A stretch of DNA of 64,000 nucleotides from Ziziphus jujuba (lineage: Eukaryota > Streptophyta > Magnoliopsida > Rosales > Rhamnaceae), in NCBI RefSeq assembly GCF_031755915.1, contig NC_083386.1, positions 8,680,001 to 8,744,000 of the forward strand, read 5' to 3'. The notes below the pieces were generated by a model that was given only the letters and a program-made list of their open reading frames with translations, ran no database searches and had not been told where the DNA came from. Of this stretch, positions 22,759 through 35,362 are shown in pieces (position 1 is the stretch's first letter; each line of letters starts with the position of its first letter). A program made the position numbers and the translations under genes.

Positions 22759-23205
22759 AGAGGGATTGCTCAAAATCATAATTACATGTGATAATAAGTA
22801 ATATTTTTATTCCATTTTAACAATCAACTTTTAATTATTTAAGTTTTTGATTTGGAAGTAAGCAAATAAATGTATTAAATAGAAGCAGTTAAAAGTTATT
22901 ATATCCTCGTACCAAAATTTATAAAAAAATAAAAAATAAAGTTTGTATTAGAAACTTATTTATTTATTTATTTTTTAAAAAAATGAAATATAATAATAAA
23001 TATCTTATGAGAATTGCATTGAAAAGTTGAAAAAGAAAAGGGAAGAAGGGTTTTGAAATAGAAAATAAATAAAAAAACAATTAAAATATGATGAGTTTTG
23101 TAAATTATTTTTAAAATGTAATTTTCACACACACACTTAAAAAATAAAAAATAAATAAAAATAAAAAAAGGAGGAGGAAGGAAGAAAATGAAAGCAGTGT
23201 GAGAG
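22065..23205. other. intergenic SICKLE-aminopeptidase region
   Basis: Contains the SICKLE 3' UTR, a 76-bp-period tandem duplication at 22533-22675 (unit contains ATCATTATTAGGACATGGT), and an A run of about 34 bases at 22723-22756. No further gene is seen. Confidence 0.6.
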
Positions 23206-26200
23206 ATGACAGTGATGATAAGCCGGGTGCAAATGCAGGTGCAGGTGCTGCATCACCTTCACCTTCCTTGTGGAAGCCTCAGGCCGACGACGTCCGTACT
23301 GTTCCCTCGTTGGAAGCCCTCTCTCTCTGTCTCTGCCCCACCATGCTCTCGCTATTTCTCCTCCACTCCTCTCCTCTGCTCCGCTTCTCGTCACAACCCT
23401 CAGGTTCTCTCTCTCTCTCTCTCTTTGTTTATATATATGAAGTTGTTTTGTTTGGAATTTTTTTTTTTTTTTTTTTTTGAAATTTAGCTGCCTTTTTGAT
23501 TGAAAATTTGATGTTTTTGTTTTTGTTTGAAATTTTCTGTGACATTTCAGAGCTCGGGGGGTGGAACAAGTGCGTCCATTGTTGGGGATTTGCTGGACTA
23601 CCTCAACGAGTCTTGGACTCAATTCCATGCTACGGGTAATCCACATATTGCTTTCACTCTCCCACACATATTGTCGCTATTAAATTTTGCTCTGCCTAAT
23701 TTTTTCTGTGTTGGGTTTTTTATTGTACTAAAAAAGTTTACTTTTTTATTTTGTTTTCTTTTATTTTTTTTGTCTTGCTTGGCCTGGCTTTTTATGTTTA
23801 TGTGTTCTCTCTGCAGCTGAAGCAAAGCGTCAGCTAATTGCTGCTGGTTTTCATTTACTAAATGAGAATGATGAGTGGGAGCTGAAACCCGGAGGACGCT
23901 ATTTCTTTACAAGGAATATGTCTTGTTTGGTTGCATTTGCTGTTGGAGAGAAGTGAGTGGGAAAAAAAAAAAAAAGTCTTCTACCCAGTGAAAGCTTTAA
24001 AATTTTTATTAGATTCGAAAAGAAAGCAACAGGGGCATGAACCAATTAGCTATTAGCAATTTGAATGTTGCATTGATTTAGCTTCTTAGAGTATGAGTCT
24101 TCTCTTTGAGTCGTCAGTTTATGGTAGTTGTCCTTATTGTCATCTTCACCACCATTGCTAGTCTGCATCTTGGTAGGGCATTGGTTTTCTTCTGACATGT
24201 TTGTCATTTAGTTCTTATTATTTTCCCTCTAAAGTTTAATATGTTCATATAATATTTATCTTAACACCATGTTTCATTCTTTCTAGCTTGTTAATGTTAA
24301 TAACTTTATTTGTAGTTTGTTTTCTTTGTATATTTGTCTTTATCATGATTAGTGATGATCAATCAGTGGCTGCTTTTAGTTTTGCAGGTATGCTGTTGGG
24401 AATGGTTTTCATGCTATTGCTGCACACACAGACAGCCCATGCCTAAAATTAAAACCAAAATCTGCATCTTCCAAGTCTGGTTATCTAATGGTCAATGTGC
24501 AAACTTATGGAGGTGGTTTGTGGCATACTTGGTTTGACAGAGACTTAACTGTTGCTGGAAGAGTGATATTGAGAAGCAGCAATGGTTCGTTTTTGCACAA
24601 ACTTGTCAAAGTGAAGAAGCCTTTGTTACGGATACCAACACTTGCTATTCATCTTGACCGGTTTGCCACTCGTTCCTTAAAACTTATTGCTTTTTGTTAT
24701 ATGTTGATATATTACTTTGATTATCCTCCTCAGCCGTGTTTTTCATATTGTTAATAATTTCCAACTTATTATGATAATGTAAGATTACTGGATTCTTTTT
24801 CAACTATATATGCAACGAAACTTGCAAAAGGTCCAATTTTGATCTTGTCAAAGTTTATCGCCAGCTTACACAAACTATATCTTGGGTATATAAATTTCTG
24901 ATTAAGGATTACCTGAGCCTTCCTGAACAAATCATATAATCTGTTACTGCTAATTGTTTTGATGTAAAGGTAGGGAATTTTCACTCTAATTTATGTTTTT
25001 AGCAAGTTACATATTCTGGCTCTGTAGGACATAACTCATTCTGTTCATCTGTATGATTTTATAATTTGTCATATGACCTAATTCTTTAGTAAATTCAATG
25101 TTATCACCCAAAGTTCAATGTTGCATTTCTAAAATCACATATCATTGAAGAAAAATGTAAGGATCCTAAAATATACATGTCTATGGCAAGCTTAAATAAA
25201 TTCAATGTGGTCACCCAAAGTTTAATATTACATTTCTAAAATCACGTACCATTGAAGCAAAATGTAAGGATCCTAAAGTATATAACCCAAGATGTTATAT
25301 AAGATCAGATTAAGTTTAAAAAGGGAATATCTTACATATCATTTTAAGTGCTATGTTCATATGTAGCCCACATGATTGCTCCTCTCACTCTATTACCACT
25401 GGCTTTCATTTCGTTTTGGTTGTTTAGCACAGTGAACAAGGATGGATTTAAACCAAATCTAGAGACTCATCTTATTCCGTTACTTGCATCAAAACTAGAG
25501 GAAACATCTCTTGATTCAAAAGAAAAGAGTCCTGCAGCATCCTCAAAGTCCACTCATCATCCACTTCTTATGGAGGTATATCCTTTGGTTTTCTACGATT
25601 TATTGGTTACGAATCTTAGATAAGTTTAAAATGTCAGAGTTGCCAAGTTGCTAAATGCATAAAAATACGTTTGAAAATTGGTGTATAGAGCCTTTACTGG
25701 TTACCTTCAAATGCAGCTAAAAAGGTGGGAAAGGCTTGTAATGTCAAAAATAATTTATTAGAAAACATATGTTTCTTAAAATTTAAGAAAGTCACTTCTG
25801 TGAAAACATATTAATTCATTGGAAAGTCAGTTCTATGAAAACATATTAATTCATTGGAAAGTCAGTTCTATGAAAACATATTAATTCGTGGGTTTACTTT
25901 TGGCTATTTATAGGTGCCAAAAACATCTTTGATGACATTGTACCTCAATTTTGTTGCTTAGGTGTTGTCAGAGGAGCTGAGTTGTGACATTGATGACATA
26001 GTGGGAGTTGAGTTGAATGTTTGCGATACCCAACCCAGCTGTCTTGGAGGTGGAAACAATGAATTTATTTTTTCTGGAAGATTAGATAATCTTGCTTCAA
26101 GTTATTGTGCGTTAAGGGCTCTTATTGATTCATCTAAATCACCAAGTGACCTATCAAGTGAACATGCCATCCGGATGGTTGCTTTATTTGATAATGAAGA

Positions 26201-29200
26201 GGTAACTTCTCTATTTAATTTTACATTCAATGAAGTTTTCTTTTCCTTATTTTGTAGTTTGTATATATTGAAACCATACTGTGAAAACAACTCTTCCAAG
26301 CTACATTTCTGCATCAGCTAATTTTATTTTTTTTTACTATTAAGGACAACAATGACTAAAACGGAACTTTCATATAAACAATATGCCATTTCTATGTAAT
26401 GGTTCACATTATAAATGTAATACATTTATTGTTATGTTAGTTAAAAGTTCTACCATACCAGTGTGCATGCCACTATTTGAGGTTGGAGTTGTTAGGCAAT
26501 CTTTATCTGTACAGATGCTATTTTAGACAGTTCACAAAATTTTATTTCTCTCTTATTGTTTAGGTGGGTTCAGGCTCAATTCAGGGGGCTGGTGCACCGA
26601 CCATGTTTCAGGCTATGAGACGAATAGTTAGTTGCTTGGCTGAGAAATATGTTGGTGAAGGTGCTTTTGAACGTGCAATTCGCCAATCATTTCTTGGTAT
26701 TTTTACAAAGCTAATCCTCAACTGGCATTCTTGGCTTTAATAATCAATAGTGACTGAAGTTCCATTTCAAGTTAAGAATAGCCCTAATATACAGTAACTC
26801 TAGGCATCATCATAGACTGTTTTGAATTTTTGAATCAAAACAAGTGAAAACTTGCATTTAGAAGTCATAGACATAGGGTGTAGATACATTTACATAATAT
26901 TCAAACTAGAAAAATCCTTAAAATGTACAGAACTAGGCATGTACGTTGTGAAATTCTCTGTTTGAACAGGTAATGGACCTAATTATGTATATCAAATGTC
27001 AGTATGGTAAAAAATGCCAAGTTTGATTTTACAAAAAGTGTCAACAAAATGTCAATGTTGATAAAAATTCCATAGAATTACAGAAACATTGGAAATCTTA
27101 TTAAAATCATATAATTTCATATAGAATTGTAAACTAAAATAATAATGCATCAATTACAACAATAGTAATGAACAAATAATGCATAAATGGTAGTGGACCT
27201 AATTATATATATCAAATGTTGGTATAGTAAAAAATGCCAGGTTTGGATTTACAAAAAGTGTCAACAAAATGTCAATGTCGATAAAAATTCCAAAGAATTA
27301 CAAAAACAATGGAAATCTTATTAAAATCATATAATTTCATATAGAATTGTAAACTAAAATAATAATGCATCAATTACAACAATAGTAATGATCAAATAAT
27401 GCATAAATAGTAAACTTGTAGTGTATGAATGTTTCAAAAAGAAATATGATAAATCATGTCTGAAAAGTTCTCAAATAGGATTGAGTTCTCAAGTTGAAGG
27501 TTTGTCAATCGCATACCCTTTAAATAATATAAGTATTGATAAAATAACTAGTCTTACTCCCAAGAAAGGTTGAGTTTGACACATGAAACCAGAAGAAAGT
27601 TGGGCACATATAATGTATTAAGTTTCTATCTGAGTAAATGAAGTAAATAAATTACAAACGTATTTTTGGGGTGCTTTTATTAGTGTCTGCAGACATGGCT
27701 CATGGAGTCCACCCAAATTTCGCTGATAAGCATGAAGAACACCACCGACCAGTGATGCAAAAGGGACTTGTTATCAAGCATAATGCAAACCAGCGGTATG
27801 CTACTAGTGGAGTCACAGCTTTTCTTTTTAAAGAAGTTGGCAAAATGCATAACTTACCGACTCAGGTAACATCTTAGATTAGGCCAAACTGATTTTCTCA
27901 AACATTAACTATCCTCTACTTTAACAGAATTATTGTATTGGTGTCAAAATCACTGGAAATTTACCTTATGTATCTGAAAAGTGATTCTGCTATTGTAATT
28001 TTATTCTAATATTTTTAGTTAAACAAATTCAACAATTAGGCCTTTAACCATTCAGGACCAAAGGAAAATGTATATCCTATTCATGAGATTATTTATGTTT
28101 TGTAAACTATATGACAAACTTTAATAAATTGATAATAGGACTTCTAAGGTCATCACTGATATTGACAGAAATGATACAGATTCCTTTAACTTTTGCATAT
28201 ATAAAACTATAATGATGCCTTATTATCTGTGAGGTTCATTTCTAGAATCTGAAGCTCAAGTCTTTAGATTAATTTGGTTGTACAATTTTTACCCAACTCA
28301 AGTTGGGCCACTATAACTGATCAATTTGCAGGAAATTGTTGATTGTCATCACACACAAACCCATTAATTCTTATTGTATATTAAATTATCCTAAAACTCT
28401 TTGTTTTTGTTTTTGTTTTGTTATTTAGTTTGAACCATTTACATATGATTAGATATATCACCAATGATCCTTGCTTTTCTTCTTATAATCTTTACCCATG
28501 ATAATGGGATGACATTTTGCTTGTTCCTTTCTATTTTTGTAGGAATTTGTGGTGAGAAATGATATGGGATGTGGATCCACGATAGGTCCAATACTTGCTT
28601 CTGGAGTTGGCATCCGCACTGTTGATTGTGGCATTGCTCAACTTTCCATGCACAGGTATCAAAATGGTTTCTTTTTCTTTGATTAATGATATTGCTCTTT
28701 GAACTCAATGACATGTTAAAGTCTTCATAAACCTAAACAGAGGGAGATATATGGGAAGAGTTTAGAATAACCTCTTATTTGTTGGGATACGTCTTGGTAG
28801 CCCGTTACTGTTGGATAAAAAAAGTACCACTCTTCATATAGTATTTCCTGTTGTCTGAGCATTATCAGTTATCTTTAGGATTTGGTTATCTCAATATTTT
28901 CAAGGCATGGGCATTGTTATTCGTTTCTTTGTACTCCATTTATTTATCTACTTTATATAGGGAAATTTGAGCAAATTTATCTTTGGTAAAACAAAACTCA
29001 AGTCTGTTTGTGACACAGGAATTTCTTGACAAAACCTCTGAGGAATGAAATAAAAGACTATTTTGCCCTTTACTCGCACAAAAGATATTGTCTTCTCTTT
29101 GGTTCTGGTTTATTGAGATTTAACAGTTGGGTTATGTTTTTTCTATATTAACTGCAGTGTGCGAGAGATATGTGGGAAGGATGATATTGACTTTGCTTAC

Positions 29201-29266
29201 AAGCATTTCAAGGCATTCTACCAAACTTTCTCGAGTATTGATGGGAAGCTGAAAGTGGATTTGTAA
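23206..29266 (+). CDS. aspartyl aminopeptidase, M18 family, organelle-targeted form
   Basis: Removes N-terminal Asp/Glu from peptides using two metal ions. Ten exons: 23206..23403, 23551..23635, 23817..23952, 24388..24660, 25428..25575, 25962..26201, 26564..26696, 27684..27865, 28543..28655, 29158..29266; all GT-AG and in phase, giving 538 residues. After a ~70-residue Ser/Arg/Pro-rich leader that looks like a plastid or mitochondrial transit peptide comes [20 protein letters not shown]. Metal and catalytic blocks are all present: [62 protein letters not shown] and [12 protein letters not shown]; it ends at KLKVDL. It resembles the Arabidopsis At5g04710 type rather than the cytosolic At5g60160 type. 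In-frame ATGs at 23206, 23215 and 23233 are all possible starts. Confidence 0.93.
25090..25282. repeat. 107-bp-period direct repeat in aminopeptidase intron 4
   Basis: Copies at 25090-25176 and 25197-25282 share AAATTCAATGT, ATTTCTAAAATCAC and AATGTAAGGATCCTAAA blocks. Confidence 0.85.
25791..25888. repeat. 35-bp tandem repeat, 2.8 copies, in aminopeptidase intron 5
   Basis: The unit contains TGAAAACATATTAATTC and TGGAAAGTCA. The three copies are almost identical. Confidence 0.92.
26969..27408. repeat. 220-bp tandem duplication in aminopeptidase intron 7
   Basis: Two adjacent copies, 26969-27188 and 27189-27408, differ at only about a dozen positions. Both include TTGTAAACTAAAATAATAAT and the shared beginning GGACCTAATTAT. 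Confidence 0.95.
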
Positions 29267-29636
29267 GTTACAGTCACCCTTTGTAGGATTTTTATATGTC
29301 CTTTCTATAACCTCACTGAAGGGATGGCCGTATCGCATTATTTTTTCCTCCGCACGTGAACATTCTTTTGGGCTACATTTTTGTCTAGGTAACTAGAACT
29401 TTAGTTCAAACAAATGAACGTGAGAGAGGGAGCTTGTACTAACACCCAATTTTTTTGTTAAAAGCATTATGTTTTATCACTATAATTAAAACATTTTCTG
29501 TTGTTTTCTGGGTTGGAAACTATTTTTAGGTAACTAGAACTCTAGTTGGAAGCCAATATACAATCAATACTTCGTTTCTAAATGACCCACACATAAGAAA
29601 AGGGAAAGCTTCTGTGGCAAAAATGCCTCCGTATGA

Positions 29637-29858
29637 TCAAGGTTTGCTCAAATTGATAGAACCTGAGGAGGAAGTGGATCTAATCTCAAGTTCAGTATCA
29701 GGGTTCTGATTGGAGTTTGCACATGAGCGCTTTTGCTTCAGCTCATACAACAAAGCTTGATTCTCCTTGTTGAGCTTTTGAGCTTTCTTCCTTAACATTT
29801 CATTCTGTTGGATTATGTAACAGTTCTGCAAATATAGCTCCGAGTTCAGTTTCTCCAT
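29637..29858 (-). CDS. ZPR3: LITTLE ZIPPER (ZPR3/4-type) microprotein
   Basis: 73-residue protein whose first 45 residues (MEKLNSELYLQNCYIIQQNE, then MLRKKAQKLNKENQALLYEL) form the leucine-zipper region that defines the LITTLE ZIPPER family. These microproteins lack a DNA-binding domain and pair with class III HD-ZIP transcription factors (REVOLUTA, PHABULOSA and relatives), making inactive heterodimers; the HD-ZIP III factors activate ZPR genes in a feedback loop that shapes meristems and leaf polarity. The tail is Ser/Asn-rich. Coding sequence is in one exon; the leader contains an intron (see 29880-30563). It is convergent with the aminopeptidase gene. Assignment to ZPR3/4 rather than ZPR1/2 rests on the short length and on the protein beginning directly with the zipper. 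Confidence 0.88.
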   Translation of the reverse strand: MEKLNSELYLQNCYIIQQNEMLRKKAQKLNKENQALLYELKQKRSCANSNQNPDTELEIRSTSSSGSINLSKP

Positions 29859-29879
29859 GCTGGACTGCTCCTATTGCCC

Positions 29880-30563
29880 CTGAAATTAGAAAAAGATCCT
29901 CAAATGCACGTTCTTTTTAGGTTGTTGAGAAGCAATGATAAAGTAGAAGTCATTGCAGGCATAACAAGATAATATCTTTTTAATTCAGCATATTTAAAAT
30001 TTGGAAACTAGGTGGAAGAGAAAAGTGATTCTCCCTCTCTCCATCAGAAAGTAGTAGACCCATAAATAGGGAAAATAATAATAATAATATATGTATATGT
30101 ATTCACCATAAGGCTCTTATGTGGGAATCTTGGACAGAAATCTTGGACGGTTTTCGTCTAGGACAGCGTTAGGCAACATGTCGCAGTTTTTGTCCAGGAT
30201 AGCGTTGGGCAACATGTTGCCTGGGGTTTTCATTAGGCAATATGTTGCCTGATACTGTCCCAAACAAAAATTGTTTGGGAGTTCCCGAATAAGAGCCTTT
30301 GGCTATATATATATAGTATGCACATTTGCACGTATGTATATAAACTAAGGGGAGCCAAAAATGAAGATATGAAATTAGAAATTTTCCAAGTTGTCTAATA
30401 TTTGGCAACAAGGGTGACAGGGAAGAGTGACTGACACACTCACGCTCTCACAATTAGGAAAAATAAAAATATATATTATAAATATATGTATGTATATGCA
30501 TGAATGTTTGTATATACAGAAGGGGAGAAAAATGAAGAAATTAGGGTATGTAAAAAAACAAAC
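29880..30563 (-). other. 5' UTR intron of the LITTLE ZIPPER gene
   Basis: Donor ACAAG|GTTTGT at 30564/30563 and acceptor AATTTCAG|GGGC at 29880/29879, followed 20 bases later by the start codon. A MITE-like element sits inside. Confidence 0.65.
30110..30299. mobile_element. 190-bp MITE-like element in the ZPR leader intron
   Basis: Ends AAGGCTCTTATGTGGGAA and rc AAGGCTCTTATTCGGGAA are inverted repeats. The interior holds repeated GGCAACATGTTGCC-type palindromes (30173-30255) and a near-perfect hairpin TCCCAAACAA/TTGTTTGGGA at 30257-30279. No coding capacity and no clear target duplication. Confidence 0.65.
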
Positions 30564-30631
30564 CTTGTATTGGTCTTGTCAAGTGAAGAATGAAAGAGGC
30601 AATGGTTGTGAAGTATGAAGAGTATGGTTGA

Positions 30632-30639
30632 ATATATAG
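30632..30639 (-). promoter_or_regulatory. TATA box of the LITTLE ZIPPER gene
   Basis: CTATATATTC on the minus strand, about 70 bp upstream of the leader-intron donor, with no other reading frame nearby. The position fits a transcription start at about 30605. Confidence 0.5.
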
Positions 30640-33193
30640 GAAGCAAAAGAATCCCAAAACCACACGATTTACTGCAAAAAAGCCTTCTTGTCTGCCTTTT
30701 TTCCTGTATTAACATCATGTTTATGCAAGAACTTTAACCGTCACATTATTAGCAATTAAAGAAAAGAAATAAGCTTTAATGGAGCTGTGGTGGTGGTGCA
30801 CGTAAAAGTGGTGATGGCATTGCACGTAAGAGTGAGTGTTTGTGCTACTAAAAGCAAATTCAAAAGAGTTGCTTAGACCACAAGTTAGAACAAGAATATT
30901 ATTATTACACAGACATTTATTTCAAATTTTGGAGCTCAAAAAAAGTAAGCTTGAACTTCATGTGACCATTTTTTGCTACAAGAACTTCATGTGACCGAGG
31001 AGTTCCTTGATGGGTTGCTTCTTGAAATTCATTTTAACATGTTTCACACAATGTTTCTAGGCTTATCGATACCAGATTTGCTTTCTTAAAAGCCATCTAT
31101 TCAAATTCTTTAGCATATTATTTTGTTTTTCTCAGATCTAAAATAATGTATGAGACACTTTACAAATTCACCAGAGTATTAGTGAACATCTTGAGTTGCT
31201 CAAAGTTGAATATTTAGCAAAGAGAAAATAAGCGTTTTTTCACTTTTTGAGCTTATTCGAACTTAAGACATTAAATGAAGATAACAACTATCTTTGTTTG
31301 ATTGTTCCGTTTAAAAAGTCATCACTCAGTATTTATACTGCTGAGGATTATATTTAAGTAAAACAAATTAATTGATTATCTAATATGATCATAAAACCTA
31401 GATCAACATAATCCCAAAAATTATAGAACCATGAACCAATCTGTCCCTTTTAAATGCTCTCCTTTTCTGAAGGCAGATGTATGCATCAAATCCGTCTGCA
31501 TAATTTGTAGGGCATGAAATTTTATCCCTACCAGCTTTATCAGGAAAAGATGTTTTCTTTCTTAAGGCTGAAAGAATAATTAGATCCCAAACTACCATTT
31601 TTATTTTTATTTTTAATAATTATTATTATTTTATTTATTTATTTATTTATTTTTTGTCTTGCTGTCTTTTAATGTAGGGAATGATACCAAACCTCTAGAT
31701 TTGTCATAACTTTTCCTGGAAAGCTAACAGTAAGGGTAAGATATTTGTAATGTAAACCATTCGTTTTTTTTTTGTCACTCAAACTGGGATTCTATTAGAA
31801 ACCAAAAGAAAGGGTCATCAATCCATAAGAATAGATGCCTGAGCGTAATTGGGTTTTCTTATTTTGATTTCGGAGAATTAAAAAGTCAAGATTATCCCTA
31901 TTTTATAAAATATTTACATCCTTTTTCTTTTGGCTGCCTTAATAGTGAATTTACTCCATGGTAAATTTACTTGTTTACCTTAATCAACACAGATTGTTAT
32001 GTTACTAGAAGTAAATTAACCAAAAATTGAGAATTTATAATAGTATATGGTTCTCGTTCAATATCAATTAACCGAATAAGAGTATTATTTCTGAAAATAT
32101 CACTTAAACAATGAGTGAAATACTATTTTATTTTCTTTTTTCATACTTCTTATGAAACCACAGACGGGGGTTAAAGAGCTAAAGGGCAAAGTCTTAGGCA
32201 GCTTGGTGGTATCGTAGAATTATAGTCTCAATTTTAAGAGCAGAAAATATCTTAGAATTGCTTAAACTGGCATGATTCTCCCCTTTTTTTTTTCTTTTTC
32301 TTTTTTTTTTTTTTTGGTGGGGGGCTGAGCAATTATTTTATTTTATTTTATTTGGTTTTTTTTTTTTTTTTTTTAGTGGGAGGGTGCGCAACCATGCAAT
32401 AAGGTTGGTAAGAGATTTAGACAAAAAAATAAAAAAATGAAAAGAATAAAGCATTAAGCAAGTATCAATTTGTGCAAACAACTTGCTGAAGATGACGAAA
32501 GGTAAAATTACACAAGAAAACAATATCATATGGTACAGAACGTGATTTGCTTATTTCTCGAATCAGGTGTTAAAAACTGTAAAAGAATTGCAATTGCAAC
32601 TGTCTGATCTTCTGCCGAAACCCGATGAACACACCAAGTTTACTGGTAGCTGAATCTGTATAATATATCTTCATATAGAATCTTGTGTAACACATAATAC
32701 TCTCCTGTGGCTCTTTCTGGTGCTGTAGAATATCAAAAGGGAAAATTTAGGTTTTGAAGTCCTCAAACTGATAAAGGGGGATGAAAAAAGAGACCAATCA
32801 AAAAACCAAAACGAGGCTTGATAGGGGGTTCAGCGAGCATACCTTCATCAAAGCTGAGCACATACTTTCCCAGTGTCGGGTAAGTTTCTTCTATTCCATG
32901 CTTCATCATCAATGGCAAAACAATGAGCTCTTTCAGAGAGGTCATCCCAACAAATTTTGCCAATTTTAATGAGCTTCTTCTTCATCATTCATCACAGATG
33001 TGAGAAGCTTCATTTGAAACCGAGATGGCAGAATGGACTGATGAAGGTTTCCTCAAAATTGAAACATCCACCCTAATCCACCTCAGTTCACTCTGCCTGC
33101 ACTCCTACCAGCTAAGAGATATATGGCTCTGCAGCCCATCGTGCTTCAAGCTTAACTTCTCAACTGGCAGGGTGCAGGCATGGCCCCAGCCCC
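30640..33193. other. intergenic region upstream of ZPR
   Basis: AT-rich. It contains poly-T tracts at about 32283-32315 and 32350-32374. Roughly 32550-33193 may be 3' UTR of the R3H gene. A reading frame at 31398-31598 (minus) resembles nothing I recognise and is not called. Confidence 0.5.
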
Positions 33194-35326
33194 TCATCGG
33201 GGCCGGGCTAATCCAAAACTTGCATCAGGTTGTTGTTGATGAGACTATACAAACACATACACACAAAAATATTAAAGTTCTTAGGACAGATTACAGAATG
33301 AGAAACCAGTTAATAACACAACATATCTATAAGATAAATTAGAAGTTAAATAAGAATAACTCATAGACACTAAAATAATACCATAACTTCATTTTTAAAT
33401 TTGAATATCAAAAGTGTTTGCATATGAATATTGGTGATTTTGCTTTTCAGTGACATTGGATTTTCCACTTTAACCTAGATGAGGCTGAAAGGGGGAACAG
33501 TTCGTTGGGGGAAGAAGAGAGTATGAATAAAAAAACTCGCTAATTCCAGATACGGATCACTATTCAGATAAATCACAATGGTCTGGCATCCTAAATCTTC
33601 TGCTTTGTTCACATCTTCGCTAATTCCAGATACAGAAAGCATGAAAACGCTATGCAATTTGTTTTAAGATTTTTATAACTACCTCTTCATATGAGGTATG
33701 ACAAAACGAAACTCAGATGGCTAAAAATGAATATGACAGGAGATAGGAGGCGAAACCTCATGAGGTGGCTCATTACTGAACAATCTTCACTGTGATCTTG
33801 CTAAGTCTAACAATAGCATAACACTACATTCAAATTTTATCACAACTTACACAGGCTAGATGAACACAAATATTTCAAAAGAAACGCATTTCTTTTATAA
33901 ATAATTCACCTATGCAGCAAGTGTTATAATGCAATAAAAAGTGACTCTATTTTGTTGCTTGAAGTTCAGTACCTACCTTAAATTAATACATAAAATTGGA
34001 ATGTAAAAAAGAAACCATGCATCATGTAAGGTTTAACCAGTTAAGCATATTATATGCAGGAATTTCATGAAAGACTAAACAGGTGGGTCAAGACAAGCCA
34101 ATATCATTCATTTTGTTGCACACAATGTCTACATGCAGACACATGCACATGTGCAACTGTGGTTTTGAGGAAAAGAAGAAGGGCAGAGGTGGTCAATTTC
34201 TCAGACCAGTATTACTATTCTAGCACAATTAAACTGCTTGACAAAGTACTAAAGTGCTACTTAATGAGATCAGGAGTAAAACCATACCTGTGAAAATTGT
34301 TGGTGAACATGTTCGTGAGGATGAATGAAAGGCATTCCAGGGCGCTGACAAGGATACTGAGAGGAATGCATATACATGCCAGATGCGGAGCGTGCACCAA
34401 CATGACTTGGATTAAATGGTGTCATAATGGTCTCAGGATGACCATACCCAAGTCCTGCGGGGGCTGATGGTGCGGCCCATGGCCCAGGTAAATGTTGAGG
34501 TAGCGGACGGGGTTGAGGTTCAGCAGAAATCTGCGGCCTATGAGTAGAACCAAGTTGTGGAAATTCAGTGTTATAGTTTAAAGCAGGGGTATACATAGGC
34601 TGGATGGTGTATGGTCCTCCATTAAACCCAAAACCAGGATCAAATCTTTGCATATACCTGAAAAATATTTTACCAACATTTAGAGTAACTTCAAATTAAA
34701 AGATCACCATCGATGGAGCTAATCTCAAAATATAATCATATAAATTTTCCAAAGGGTAGATGGAAACTAGGACACACTAAAAAAGTCAAAACATGCCGAT
34801 CTAATCCTATTAATTTCTAAACATAATATTAGTAATCCAATACTTCCCATCACAATCTGCAGCTTACACAAGCTATTATATCACATAGGCCAGAAGTCAG
34901 TTCGTATATTGTTGGATTGCAATCATTCATAGGAGGATACAAATAAAGTAGCCTGAGATTAACAGAACATAGGGTAGATAAGAAAAAGAGATACTATGTT
35001 TTAAGGATAGAAAAACATGGGGCTGGGTGTACACTGAACTTCTTCCTGGAAATTCATGCTTCCAATGTGACTAGTCACCAATGAATCAGCCATATAGAAA
35101 ATAAGGTAACTTTAATTGCTGACCGATCATCTTGCAGAAATATGCCCAACAAAAGAATATTTGAAGGGTGGTAGAGGAATGCAAAAGGACCCAAAAAAAA
35201 AAAAAAAAAAAACACAAAGAGCATTGTTTAATAATTTGAAAAGGCATCTTAGATTTGGCAAAAAAAGAACAATGTAAACGCTTGATTGCAAAACCTATTA
35301 ACAAAAAGCTACTGCAGGAAGGATAG

Positions 35327-35362
<36 letters not shown>

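Noticed and set aside
23199..23480. Alternative aminopeptidase first-exon frame starting [10 protein letters not shown]
   Set aside because: Its phase at the donor 23403/23404 does not match exon 2; the frame starting at 23206 does, and gives a transit-peptide-like leader.
31398..31598. 66-codon open frame on the minus strand
   Set aside because: No recognisable domain and no splice context; possibly an old repeat fragment.
32180..32240. Possible small RNA gene
   Set aside because: A superficially structured stretch, but I could not fold a tRNA or recognise snRNA elements.
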